From the NCBI GenBank assembly GCA_000697475.1, contig JNEU01000980.1, positions 1 through 64,000 of the forward strand: DNA of 64,000 bases. The letters are read 5' to 3'. Below the pieces are notes generated by a model. That model was not told the DNA's origin, did not search any database, and saw only the letters and a program-made list of their open reading frames with translations. This DNA is from Lichtheimia corymbifera B2541 (lineage: Eukaryota > Mucoromycota > Mucoromycetes > Mucorales > Lichtheimiaceae). This document shows positions 11,177 to 22,551 of this stretch, in pieces (position 1 is the stretch's first letter; every line of letters begins with the position of its first letter). The position numbers and the translations under genes were made by a program.

Positions 11177-13480
11177 ATGATGAACACCCTTTCATTCACT
11201 ACCACCTTCCTTCTTTTATGGACCTTGATGGTTCATGCTCAACAAGCACGTGAGTAGCCTGATATTCTTGTAACAACACCATCCATACCAGACAATGAAT
11301 ATTGCTCATGCTGACTTTTTTTATATCATAGCTGGTAACACTGGTTGTACAGAATACACAGGTTCAATTTGCTCGGTAAGCATGAATCTTCACATCGCTT
11401 CAAACATGGGCTCACCATCATCGCCTTCATTGAACATAGAAATATGTGGATTATTCGGTCTATACCGCTGGCATGGATATCAACATGATTGAACAACAAC
11501 TCAGCAACCTCCAAACGCTTAATGCAACTCTCGGTGAAATCGACCCCACCTGCGTTGACAACTACTTTCGCTACGCATGCTCGTTTTATTACCCAAAATG
11601 CGGAGAGTCGACTGCTGAACGCAAGTACAAGTGATAACTGTTGCCATGAAATATACGTGTTACTGACCTCTCGTCCATAGAGCAAGAAGTGTGGATGGGA
11701 TGCACAACGTCTTGTCTTGAAGTCAACGAAACCTGTAGCAACATTTTCTCCTTGACGGGTCAAATGTCACTTATTCCCGACTGCAATGCAAAATCGCCTA
11801 TTACTGATTCGACTCTTCAACCTGATCAAAGTTGTAATTATCTCAACTCTACAGGTAAGCAAGCAAACACTTTGGCAACAATGCAATTGGGCGGACAATA
11901 GAATCCCAATGTAAAATGATGTATGAACAACAACTCCTTTTCTGACTTGATTCTCTTCTATAGTCACCAAGGACCAAGCGGGTCTTCACCTTGCTGCTGT
12001 GCCACCAGGCTTTGTGCTCGCCGAATGTCCCTCTCCTTTCATCCGCGACCCAAAGGCTAAAAACGGCACGACCGACACGGAAAATGCGGCCTTTTGCCGA
12101 TTCGGATGCTGCATGCCATGTCCAGCTCAAGATCTGGTAAATCGTTTGTACTACATGAAAACGCGTCGTTCATTCATCTCATTTTATTTTTGATATCAGT
12201 TCTTTAATGAAGGTTGGACCAAGCATGGCTTCCTCGCAACCAATGTTGTTCGCTTCGTATCAGCAGTCGCGTCATTCGTTATTTTGATCAGCTATTTAGT
12301 ACTTCCCGACAAAAGGAGGTGGGTATAAAAAAAGGAGGGCTTTAACAGGAATGGCAAGTTGGTGCTGACAAGAGAGTGTTCCATGGCTAGACACCCTTCG
12401 CTGCTGATTTTGAACTTTGCATTGGCCATCTTTTTGTTCAGCATGGTGGTCTTCTTTTCCATTGGTGATACGAAACGATTGCAATGCTCAGGAGATATCA
12501 ATCCTGCCGATATGGACAATAATGCCTTGTGCGGTGCACAGGGTGCTATTTTGATCTTTTCCTCCTTGGCAACCGTATTATGGTGTGCAGCATTGATTAT
12601 CAACCTCCATATGCACACCGTATGGAATTCAAGCTTTTTCGCCAACAAGTATATTTTCTTGCACGTGTTTTGTTGGGGTGTGCCAGCCGCATTTATGGCA
12701 GCCGCTTTGGGTTTGCATGCAGTCAAATTCGAATTCGCCAACTTGTGCCTCGTCTCCATCGATTATATCTTTGATTTGTTCTTTTATCCAATGGCAGCCA
12801 TTATTGCACCAGCGTTTTTACTTCATATTTTGACGTTCTTTTACATCGCCAAGGTATGTGCAATGGATGGGGTTAAACCTATATATACATACATATATAA
12901 ATTGGCTGACATCCAACTTTATCATTAGGTGGCCATGAAGGAGAGCGCTCAATCCGAAGCATCACAATCACACTCTGCCAATTCTTTTGCCAGCAGAAAT
13001 CAGCTCGCTGCAAGGAAACACAAACACGTCATACAAGCTGTCAAGATCCAATGGCGTGCATTGCTATTGGCTATTGTAGCTCTGGTCACTGTACTCTTTT
13101 ATTGGGTATGTACACATTACATCATTGCAATATGGGAAAGGGAGCCTAATCATCTCATCATGTATGCATGGTAGATCTTTTACTTTACCCAAGTCAACAG
13201 GCTATCTACCTTGGAAACGGATGATGAAACAATCCTATCATGGCTCGAATGTATGCTGGATCCTGATAATACTCAGGACAATTGTACACACGTCGTGAGC
13301 AGTCATCTCCCACCCTTTGGATTGATGATTACTGCCGAGACACTCGTTGGCCTTGTTGGTTTATGGTTATTTTTGATCTTTGGCAAACGATCCATTTGGC
13401 GAGAATGGAATGATTGGATTTATGACATGCGTGTCCGTGGTCGCATGGATAAGAATGGCGAGCAATTTTTTGCATTGTGA
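11177..13480 (+). CDS. Frizzled/Smoothened-like seven-transmembrane receptor
   Basis: Nine exons: 11177-11249, 11332-11375, 11440-11620, 11681-11854, 11964-12136, 12200-12318, 12391-12853, 12929-13105, 13175-13480; 569 residues. A signal peptide (about residues 1-22, ending VHAQQA) precedes an extracellular Frizzled-type cysteine-rich domain (about 25-155) with exactly ten cysteines, including YACSFYYPKCGE and MGCTTSCLEVNETC. A second cluster (FCRFGCCMPC, about 201-211) lies just before TM1. Seven hydrophobic segments follow from about residue 228 to 540, with typical features such as FANLCLVSIDYIFDLFFYPM. After TM7 the sequence GKRSIWREW loosely resembles the KTxxxW motif that binds Dishevelled in animal Frizzleds, but it is not identical. 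The third intron uses a GC donor (see findings). Ligand and downstream partner are unknown. Confidence 0.88.
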
Positions 13481-13723
13481 TCATTATCTCCACTATTCCC
13501 CTTATTCATCTTTCTCTCTTTTTTCTATACATTACATTACTCATTAATCCACCTTGTTCATTTGTGTATTTATCCCCATCCAACAACCACTTTTTATGAC
13601 AAATAGATTTTGTTCATCCACTCTACTACTATTATATCTGATCCGTCAGGGGCCATAAGGCAATCCCCGCCCACCAAAAGCCACACCATTGTTCATCCCA
13701 ACTTGTGTGTTTCTATATTTGAC

Positions 13724-14832
13724 ATGGCCCAAGACGACGATGGCTTTACCATGATTGAATCCAAATTCAAGTACATGTCCCTCTCAGGCAACAAGAACAA
13801 ACGAAAAAAGAAGCGTGGACATGTCTTTCAGGATCCCGATCACTATACATTGGCAGATTTGAAGAGTGTGCTTTCGAAACGTCGGTATGGAGACTCCTGT
13901 TGCTTATCGCCCAAGCATAATCTAATACCCGAGATCATGGATTCATTTAGAGAAACATTGACCGAGAGTCGATTCTATAAGGAGTTGTTGGGTAAGGATA
14001 CCATGGCAACAAAGGGGGCCACGTGATATACCAACCTTGATTTTCTTATCTGGCTTAGATATCTTTCATGCAAGTCTGATACCGACTCGTCCGCACGACA
14101 TGGTGTGCTATGGTATTGGCTCCATCCAACATTCAAAGAATGCACAATTCCAATTTGAGCTGGCACTACTCATCCGCGATTTACTCAAAGTAAGTGAGTC
14201 ACCTTATCAACTACGTCGTTTTCTCATCACCATCATCCACGTCAAAAGATCCCTGGTCAAGTGAGCATCTTTGATCCTGTAATGACTGATCTCGACAAAG
14301 AATTATGCAAGGAACACGATATACACGTCGTAGACACAAATGAGGTAATAGCTGGATCATGCTCTATTATTGAAATGGCTGCTTATTGTTATGCAATGTA
14401 GGATGGAAAGCGTGGTGTACAAAAGCCAACTTTATTCTATATGCCGCATTGTGGACGTGGTCTCTATAGCAACACACTGAGTGCCAACTGGGACAAGGAT
14501 AAGCTAGGCAATGTCATCATCATTGGAAACCGGTTTGACATGTATGTTGGAAGGTAAGCAAATGAACATTGGAAGAGTAAAGGGAACACCCATGATTAAT
14601 CAACAAATGAAACAGCCAACTAGAAAGAGATCTTAAGCGTGAATGCCCATACCTGATACCTGCTGTGGATATTGTCGATTGCGTTACGTTTCCAAAGGAG
14701 TTTGACGACAACAAGGTGTTCAATGACCTCTCGATTCAGACATTTCCTCAGCAAAAGCTAGATGACACTTGTAGAGAGTTTTGGGATGATGTATCCATAG
14801 AAAGTGTACCACAAGATAAAGACGTATTATAG
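13724..14832 (+). CDS. SRR1-like domain protein
   Basis: Exons: 13724-13991, 14059-14189, 14249-14344, 14402-14553, 14616-14832; 287 residues. The markers are the SRR1-like core ICYGIG-type motif (here DMVCYGIGSIQHSKNAQFQ), the segment ISIFDPVMTDLDKE-like (VSIFDPVMTDLDKELC), and LFYMPHCGRGLYSNTLSANW. The N-terminus has a lysine-rich patch (NKNKRKKKRGH) that could act as a nuclear signal. An upstream in-frame ATG at 13610 exists but lies in what looks like leader; the MAQDDDGF start is preferred. SRR1 was described as a circadian regulator in plants and its yeast relative Ber1 affects microtubule and haem-related phenotypes; the biochemical activity here is not known. It starts 243 bp after the receptor gene on the same strand. 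Confidence 0.85.
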
Positions 14833-14973
14833 ATTCAGAAATTCATGTTGCTATGGATACTCGGGGTGTCCAGTGATGGTGGTTATCAGTGGACTATCTT
14901 TAATGTATGGTTACGGTCGGGATCATCCAATAAGAAGTTTATCTATCAGAAACAATTTTGCCAGTTTGCGGTC

Positions 14974-14992
14974 TTTTCTCTCTCTCTTTTTC
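14974..14992 (+). promoter_or_regulatory. Pyrimidine-rich leader of TSR3
   Basis: A CT-repeat run ending in TTTTTC lies 15-35 bp before the TSR3 ATG. Such tracts are common near transcription starts of fungal housekeeping genes; the role here is inferred. Confidence 0.35.
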
Positions 14993-15008
14993 ATATACAC
15001 CATACACA

Positions 15009-15842
15009 ATGGGAAGATCTCGTATGCAACGGTTTGCCGAAGAAGGCAATGAAGATTTAGAAACGACCAGCAGCATTCCAATGCCTGTAGCCATGTGGGA
15101 TTTTAAACATTGCGATCCGAAGCGCTGCTCTGGAGTCAAGTTGGCGAGGACGGGTATGCTCAAGACACTAAAGTTGAACCAACGTTTCCGAGGCATTGTT
15201 GCTAGTCCAGTGGGTGAAAAGGCCGTATCTCCTGCTGATCGACGTATTGTGGAGATGTATGGTGCATGCGTGGTGGATTGTTCTTGGGCACGTGTTGACG
15301 AGGTACCATTCAACAAGATCAAGGGTCCTACCGATCGTTTATTGCCATATCTGGTTGCTACGAATCCTGTCAACTACGGCAAACCATGGAAACTCAATTG
15401 TGCTGAAGCATTGGCGGCCATCTTTTATATTACTGGTTTTCCTGAACATGGTGCTGCATTGATGGGGAAATTCAAGTGGGGACATGCATTTGAAGAAGTC
15501 AATGGTCCTTTATTGGAAAAATACGCTGCTTGTGCGGATTCAACCGAAGTTGTACGAGTGCAAAATGAATATCTCAAAGAGCTGGAAGAAGAGGACGAAG
15601 AACGGAGGAAACAAGATGAGGACGATGATCCATTGTTATTTGAAAACACCAATCGACAATACGATATGCCGGAGAATGATTCAGAAGACGAGGACTCTGA
15701 AGAAGATGAAGACGACTCTGATGATGATAATGATGATCCACTTTTATTCCGCAACCCAAATCATCACCATGATGACAGCGAAGAAGACGATTCATCAGTC
15801 GAGGAAATACAAGATAAACTAGGCAACACTATCATCCGCTGA
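15009..15842 (+). CDS. TSR3: 18S rRNA aminocarboxypropyltransferase Tsr3
   Basis: Single exon of 277 residues; the ATG at 15009 directly precedes the family start region, whereas the in-frame ATG at 14958 lies inside the pyrimidine-rich leader. Tsr3 transfers the aminocarboxypropyl group of SAM to the hypermodified pseudouridine of 18S rRNA (m1acp3psi) in the cytoplasm, a late step of 40S maturation. Visible markers are the DPKRCSGVKLAR start, LSP-type block VASPVGEKAVSPADR, the VVDCSWARVDEVPF motif, LLPYLVATNPVNYGKPWKL, and LNCAEALAAIFYITGF. From about residue 190 a long acidic tail follows, with the sequence DDPLLF occurring twice. It lies 176 bp after the SRR1-like gene and ends tail to tail with eL21. 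Confidence 0.95.
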   Translation: MGRSRMQRFAEEGNEDLETTSSIPMPVAMWDFKHCDPKRCSGVKLARTGMLKTLKLNQRFRGIVASPVGEKAVSPADRRIVEMYGACVVDCSWARVDEVPFNKIKGPTDRLLPYLVATNPVNYGKPWKLNCAEALAAIFYITGFPEHGAALMGKFKWGHAFEEVNGPLLEKYAACADSTEVVRVQNEYLKELEEEDEERRKQDEDDDPLLFENTNRQYDMPENDSEDEDSEEDEDDSDDDNDDPLLFRNPNHHHDDSEEDDSSVEEIQDKLGNTIIR

Positions 15843-15993
15843 TCCACTTTTGCCCATGCATGATCCCTTATTGATAGACACACAATTTTCTGCATTAAAA
15901 CAATCGATACCTTGTATTTTTTCAATTACTGCTGTATATAATCACGTTGACACAAAAGCACCAGTTTTATTGTATACGACCTTAATAGGCTGC

Positions 15994-16721
15994 TTACAAA
16001 AGAGTCTCGTAAGGAACAGGGGCAATGGTCTGGGGCACGTTGTGCTTGGTAGAGACGTGACGAGCCTCGCGAGGTTGAGCTGGGAGACGCTTCAAGTTGA
16101 CCTTGACTATTACATAGATAGATAGATCACAATAAGTTTCCCCTGATCTATGCTCTAATCCGACATCGATTCAATACATACCACCGGTTTCCTTGGCAAC
16201 CTTCTTCTTTTGAGCGTTCTCCTTGACACGCTCCAAGAATTCTTGACGGCACTTGGAGTGCTTGACGTGTTCAATGCGGATGTTGACGCGCTTCTCCATG
16301 TAGCGGTTGCCGACACGCTTGTGAACAATGACACCGACAGCAGACTTGGTGACGTTGTAGACAACACCAGTGCGACTATAATAATAATGATACCCATTAG
16401 CCACCTATACAATGATAAGTATAACCGACTGATCATCATCAACTTACCCGTGGTAGAACTTGTGGGGCATACCCTTTTGAACAGCAGCGTTGGCCTTAAT
16501 GTCAACAATGTCGCCAACCTTGTAAGTCTTCAAGTAAGTAGACAAGGGAATGGCGCCATGCTCGCGGAACTTGCGAGAGAACATGTGGCGAGTACGAGCG
16601 CGGACTGTATAATAGAAACGTAACGAGAGTTGAGAGGTGTGATCGAGGCCATCAAGTGTTGTGTATAATAAAGTGTGTCGAGATGGGTGTACGAGTACTT
16701 ACGACCGAAAGAGTGCGGCAT
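15994..16721 (-). CDS. RPL21: 60S ribosomal protein eL21
   Basis: Minus-strand exons: 16721-16703, 16604-16448, 16375-16182, 16106-15994; 160 residues, the family length. Structural protein of the large ribosomal subunit. Recognised by [77 protein letters not shown] and the C-terminal [13 protein letters not shown] and VPYETLL. The first coding exon is only 19 bases (ATG to the first base of codon 7), a typical ribosomal protein layout with an early intron. It faces the F-box gene across an 820-bp divergent promoter region. Confidence 0.97.
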
Positions 16722-17543
16722 GCTGGAATCAACAAAGATACATTCGTAAGCAAATGTAGTTTAAACAAGTTGACAGAGCCAATGGCAGTGGTTGCCTACC
16801 TGTCAAACTAAACGCTGCTTGGAGGGAACAGGGAAAGAGGAAGAATCACACTGTGGGCTTGGTCTTTCGCCTTAAGGCGTGAAAAATTTTTGTCTCTTCG
16901 TGACAGCGCATTTCATTGGCTGCTGAAATCTTTATAATAAAGGGCGACAATTCACGTGACCGACCATCCTTTATGATATGCTGATCCTTTCATATTTGCC
17001 CATGCAAGCAAACGGACACTTTTATGTTAGGTCCAAGCATATTAGCACCTTTTCGATTGCATGCAGTTAGATATATCTCATCTGTGTAGGTGCTATCTCC
17101 CGCCGTATATAAGTAAAGCTAGTATCCTCTCCTCCTCCACCAGCCAACAAGATCTAAATAACAGAAAAATGAAAGTCTGTAAAGCATATTGATAAGGCCC
17201 AGAAAAAGGTAGCTGATATTATGCGTGCATATGCGTATATGAATACTATAAAGCTGCAATGATGATCCAATTGGATCACTGATATCATCAATCAATGGCA
17301 TTGTATCATTCATTGTTCACATATCGTCACGTATTTTATTCACAAGATGCCAATTCTACTACGTATCTCCTATTGACAAGATATCGATGATGACCAATGC
17401 TTAGATCTATGCTAGTATACACTTCTCGATCCACATTCCGTATACGCCTGCACCATTGTCCGTATCAGTGTTTCTTAATGCATATTATTTGAGATGAGAA
17501 GCCCGCCAAAAACCCGGGAGATTGATTCCGATATTGATGCCGC
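16722..17543. other. Divergent intergenic region, eL21 / F-box
   Basis: About 820 bases. The part next to eL21 (16800-17000) contains its promoter, with a CTTTATAATAAAGG-like element around 16930-16943. No gene seen. Confidence 0.5.
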
Positions 17544-19130
17544 ATGACAGTCTGTGAAACGATACAGTTTATTGGAAATCCTGATATGTTCCAAAGAGCC
17601 TCTTCATTCTTGGGCGGGAAGAAGTATACATGTGCGGGTGTTTTTAATACAAGCCGTGTCTCCTCGTGCCAATGTTACTTTCTCACCAAAGACGTCGCCA
17701 CCGAATCAACTTCATGTGCGTGTTTCCTTACCATGTCATTACCGATGTTGTTGCATTGCTTCCATTCAAGGATCGAATCAGGTGTACGCGTGTATGCAAA
17801 GCTTGGCGTTTGTTGTTGCTTGGATGGCCTGGGATGTGGCACGATATTCAAGTGGGGCCATTTGGACCTCACTATTCAATCATGGCGCGCTATTTCAAGT
17901 GGATGGATGGGCCACATATCCGCAAGATCACCCTCAGGAACCAAAGCAAGCATGATACTGAGCAATTATTCCTACTGTTGATTGAATGCAATTATCATCA
18001 TCCTATTCAAGAACTTTGTATGTATGAATACATATGGATTGACGGTCGAAGATGTATTGATTCATTATATGTATGTAGGTCTCTATGATTGCGATATTCC
18101 ACTCGATTGCTTTGTGCAGCTGTTACACAGGGTGGGTCGCTCTCTTGTGTCACTCGTCTTATCAGGAACCAACTTGACGTTGGCCATGGTGCTTTACTTG
18201 CTTCGAATGTGTCCAGCCCTCAAATTGTTCCAATATCAAGTGGGAAACCGATACGCAGCACCACCTATTCCTGTGGAGTTGGATGATCGTGCATTACCGG
18301 ATACGCTGCCCAAGTTAAGACGACTCGTGATCTCCAACGGTGGTGTACAACCTCCCCTGGAAATGTTGCTACGACATTGTCCAAGCTCACTGGAATTACT
18401 ATGGCTCGACCCAGATGACTATCAACATGATCGTAGTTGGCCAATCCATTTATTGGAAACGCTTGACGTTGGCACCTTCTACTATACGTCTACAGCTACA
18501 ACTGGAATCACATACGACTACAAGTGCCATCCATACGCCGGTGCCCAAGGGATATATCAGGACGATGATTATGATGCTGCAGCTATCAATGAAAGCTTGT
18601 CGACAATTGAACATCATATACATAATCTACGTTGTCGCATGATCCCCGGGATGGTTATCCAAAGCCGTGGTTGGTTGAACGATCGAATGCTAATGCCGTT
18701 ATTGAACAAGAAACGAGATCATCCAACTCAAATCCTAGCGCTTGGACAATGCCCACAAGTAACGAGTGAGAGCTTATGCAGGTTATTGGTTGCTCACATC
18801 CCGGCATCATTGACGTATCTGGAATTGGAAAAAGCTGACAACGTCAAAGCGATCCATCTCATCGCACTCATCAAGCAATCATCCGCATTATTACATACAG
18901 TGCGCTTACGAAGAATGAACAGTGTCACAAATGGTGTCGTAGATGCTCTCAGTAATGGTTCTCGGCTTGAACATGTGGATTTATCTTATTGCAACTCTAT
19001 CACGGATGATGCATTGAAGCGGTTCATCGATAAACAATGGAATAGGATCAAGACACTCGACACAGTGGGATGCAACGCCATTACATTTGATGCAATCAAT
19101 TATTGTTGGCTCAGAATGGGATTTGGATAG
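17544..19130 (+). CDS. F-box / leucine-rich repeat protein
   Basis: Tentative exons 17544-17623, 17692-18017, 18079-19130 (485 residues). The second intron (18018-18078) is clear; the first exon is a guess that keeps frame, and the start could instead lie at 17666 without an intron. An F-box-like segment is at about residues 38-85 (FPYHVITDVVALLPF, then RVCKAWRLLLLGWPGMWHDI). Degenerate LRRs follow: LVSLVLSGTNLTLAMVLYLL, LTYLELEKADNVKAI, LEHVDLSYCNSITDDALKRF and IKTLDTVGCNAITFDAI. F-box proteins carry substrates to SCF ubiquitin ligases; the target is unknown. Mucoralean genomes hold many such genes, so no specific name is given. Confidence 0.7.
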
Positions 19131-19210
19131 CAGCTTCGCGATTGTATCATGCGGCCTTTGTTCCACCTTCTTTTCTCCCCCTCCTCTTTTCTCCACTTCA
19201 CCCTGTCAAT

Positions 19211-20590
19211 ATGGAACAAGATCAATACCAACAAATCGCAAAGTAAGCCATTTATTTGTCTTCAGTAAAAGAGAATATCAACATGGTCGGGTGCTTCAAT
19301 CAATAGTGAAATGCTGGCATTCCAACATGCCAAGTTACATCTTTTTGATCTGGCAGACGAGTATCAGAGAAAGACAACGCTATCGTCAGGCAACGACAAC
19401 AACATAACAGCCTATCATCCAGATGCTGTAGCTCGAGAATTAAAGGATTACAAGGTGTGTTTGAATGAAGGTGGATATGGTAAAAGGGTGCTGTTGACAC
19501 GTGGTTTATGGCATTAGAACTATACGCCTCAGTTGGAAGAACGTTTTAAAGAAATCGAGAACCAGGATCGATTCATACGGATGATGACACAAGATCCGCC
19601 AGTTCAAGTTACAGAGGAAATGCTTCGATCATCAGGTATAAAGAAAATCAACATGCGATTTCATTATTACGAGTAGCATTGACGAAGGAGTTTTAGAGGA
19701 CAATGAGCAGAAATTGTTGGACAAAGTACAAAAGAATATTCAACTACTGGCACAAAAGCAAATGGTCTTCCAGCAAAAATGTGAACGGATACAAGAATGT
19801 AAAGTGCAAATGTTTCATGTGGGGAATTCAATGGCTTATTAGTAAAGATAGTGCATACACGTCTTCAGCATGAAACGGAGCGTATAACACAGCTAGTGGA
19901 TGACAACCGAGCTACTGCAAGTATCTTATCATATACAAAGAGAAGCAATTTAATTGATTCAGGAATCTATCTCTAGCAACGAGAATTATCAAGGATCGAG
20001 CAAGGCCTCAAACTCCACATGACATACGAAGAGCAGATTGCTGAAAGGGATCGACTCGTCGAAGAGCTTGTGCAAGATAATATGATCATTGATGAGAAGC
20101 GTGAAAATATCAGTCGCATCAAGAAGATTGTCCGAGAACGTGCAAAGGAGGTACAGGATCGTGAGTCACGGTTACAGTCCTTGCAGCAAACAGCATCACG
20201 AGAAGAAGAGCAACATATCGGACCTGATCCTGCTGTAGAGGAGGCCACTGAATGGTACAAGAAAGTTACCAAGGATACCAATGCGCTATTCGGCATCCAA
20301 GATATCAATGAGACACCTACAACAATCAAAGTATCTTTCGACAATGAAGCACAAGATGAATTACGTATACAATTTGATCCAGTGACTGAGGAGCTGATAG
20401 ATGTGGAGGTAAGATACAAATGACATATTATAGTGTATCCAAGTTAACTAAGTACTATCCCTTCCTTTTTCAGTCCTCTGGATGCGATGTACAAGATATC
20501 CTTCCCTTAGTTAGTAGTCTTCATGATCGATACGAGATATCCACAGTCCTTATACGATACACGTTAGAGAAGCTGTATTCAAGAGAATAA
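19211..20590 (+). CDS. Kinetochore protein Sos7-like (Zwint/Kre28 type), coiled coil
   Basis: Exons: 19211-19242, 19307-19454, 19518-19635, 19697-19798, 19843-19916, 19977-20408, 20474-20590; 340 residues. The N-terminal block, ELKDYKNYTPQLEERFKEIE followed by a DRFIRMMTQDPPVQVTEEM motif, fits the Sos7 family signature (a coiled coil followed by a DPP motif). A long coiled coil runs to about residue 240, then a globular C-terminus with FDNEAQDELRIQFDPVTEEL and a final ISTVLIRYTLEKL helix, RWD-like in pattern. Sos7 partners Spc7/KNL1 in the outer kinetochore. The fifth intron (19917-19976) needs a GC donor to keep frame. It starts 81 bp after the F-box gene and ends 81 bp from the eIF4A-III stop. 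Confidence 0.65.
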
Positions 20591-20671
20591 AATCATCATG
20601 GGAAAAAAGACAAGTTGCATTGTATTCTTTTGAAAGATCGTGAGGTACAAGGGATGATAGCTTAATATTAT

Positions 20672-22232
20672 TTAAACGAGATCGGTGACTATAAGCAGCA
20701 TAATTAGTATATCGCAATACCATCATCACCGGGTTTATCACTTACCATTCATGGGCATTTCATCGATCTGTGTGCTGTAATATTGTTCAATGTCACGCAA
20801 GATCTTGAGATCGTCGTTCTTGACAAAGTTGATGGCAACACCCTTACGACCGAAACGACCAGAACGACCAATACGATGGATATACAATTCACGGTTTGAA
20901 GGCAGATCATAGCTATTTTCATTAATCATGATTAGCACACTTTGTATCCCATTACACATATTCCAAATAGCTTACTTGATGACAAGCGAGACTTGTTGCA
21001 CATCAATACCACGTGCCCATACATCAGTAGTGATCAATACTCGGCTACAATGAATTCGTTAATCACATGATCGTTCCTAGTTGAAATTCATGCATCCTTA
21101 CCTAGCACCTTGTCTAAACTCTTGCATAATTGCATCACGTTCCTTTTGTGGCATTTCACCGTGCATAGCAGAAACTGTAAAGTTGGATTCACGCATCTTT
21201 TCTGTGAGCCAGTCGACCTACACCAAAAAAAAAGTTATACATCAGTTTGGCTCCATTCACTATATGATTCCTTTTCCAAAGTACCTTGCGACGTGTGTTG
21301 CAGAAAATGACAGCTTGTGTAATAGTGAGAGTATCGTATAAATCACAGAGAGTATCAAACTTCCACTCTTCACGCTCAACAGCGACAAAGAACTGCTTGA
21401 TGCCTTCCAAAGTCAATTCATCACGCTTGACAAGGATGCGGATAGGGTCCGTCATGAAATTGCGAGTCATTTCAAGAACATCGTGTGGCAAAGTAGCTGA
21501 CAGCAAGACAACTTGAGTGGCAGGTGGTAAATAACGGTAGACATCATAGATTTGGTCCTTGAAACCACGGTTGAGCAATTCATCAGCTTCGTCGAGAATC
21601 AAGAGCTTAATGTTGCGTGTGCGCAAGTTGCGTCGTCGAATCATATCAAATACACGGCCAGGAGTACCAGACACGACATGCACACCATGATCCAATCGTC
21701 GAATATCCTCGCCCACGCTAGTACCACCAATACAAGCATGGCACTGTACGTTCATGTAATCACCCAACGCCAAAATCACACTTTGAATCTGCGTCGCCAA
21801 TTCACGTGTTGGTGAAAGCACAAGTACTTGAGTCTCTCGAACAGAGGTATCGATAATTTGCAGTGACGAGATACCAAGCGTAGCTGTCTTGCCGGTACCG
21901 GATTGGGCTTGAGCAATCACATCGCGACCACGGATAATGGGAACAATAGCTACCAAGGTTTACTGCACTTAATGCTACCAGCAATCTCATTGAGTCCCTC
22001 CCTTTTCCTACCTCGCTGCTGGATGGCTGATGGCTTTTCAAAGTTGTAAGCGTAAATACCGCGGAGCAGATCTTCCTTGAGACCAATGGAATCGAAGGTA
22101 GGGACCACCTTGACCTGTTCATGGACACGTTAAGCTTATTAGACCGTGATCATACAATATACGCCATTGCAATATTACATTCTCGGATGTCTCAAAGTTG
22201 AGCTTTTCGTCTGCTTGTGGATCGTAGGCCAT
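20672..22232 (-). CDS. ATP-dependent RNA helicase eIF4A-III (Fal1-like)
   Basis: Minus-strand exons: 22232-22179, 22114-22012, 21949-21285, 21217-21102, 21044-20976, 20912-20746, 20688-20672; 396 residues. DEAD-box motifs in order: Q motif region [43 protein letters not shown], and C-terminal [12 protein letters not shown] and [13 protein letters not shown]. The ending [15 protein letters not shown] matches EIF4A3 rather than eIF4A1. This is the core of the exon junction complex and works in 18S rRNA processing in yeast (Fal1). The last exon carries only 17 coding bases. It ends tail to tail with the Sos7-like gene. Confidence 0.95.
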
Positions 22233-22551
22233 GATTGTGAAAGAGGGGATAAGAGACAAGAAGGAAAGACACAATCAAGACCGACACCGCTTCCACCAAA
22301 GTCGTCACGAGTTAAATTTCAAGCTGGATGTGAGACAACCATTGCCTTATGCCAAGTTTCGAGATTATAGCCCTTAGATATGGAACCAATTTCTTTACAT
22401 TGAATTTACTATAGTTACCCTTGATTCATTGATAAACATAACATGCTTGAAAGTGCATATGATTTGACTTTTTAAACAATCAACATAGTAGATTATACAT
22501 AGAGAGGATATAGAAAGAAAGAATAAGGGATATATCTAAATGATCAAATGT

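Noticed and set aside
15425..15754. Ser-rich minus-strand frame
   Set aside because: It is the antisense of the acidic tail of TSR3 (Asp/Glu codons read as Ser-rich).
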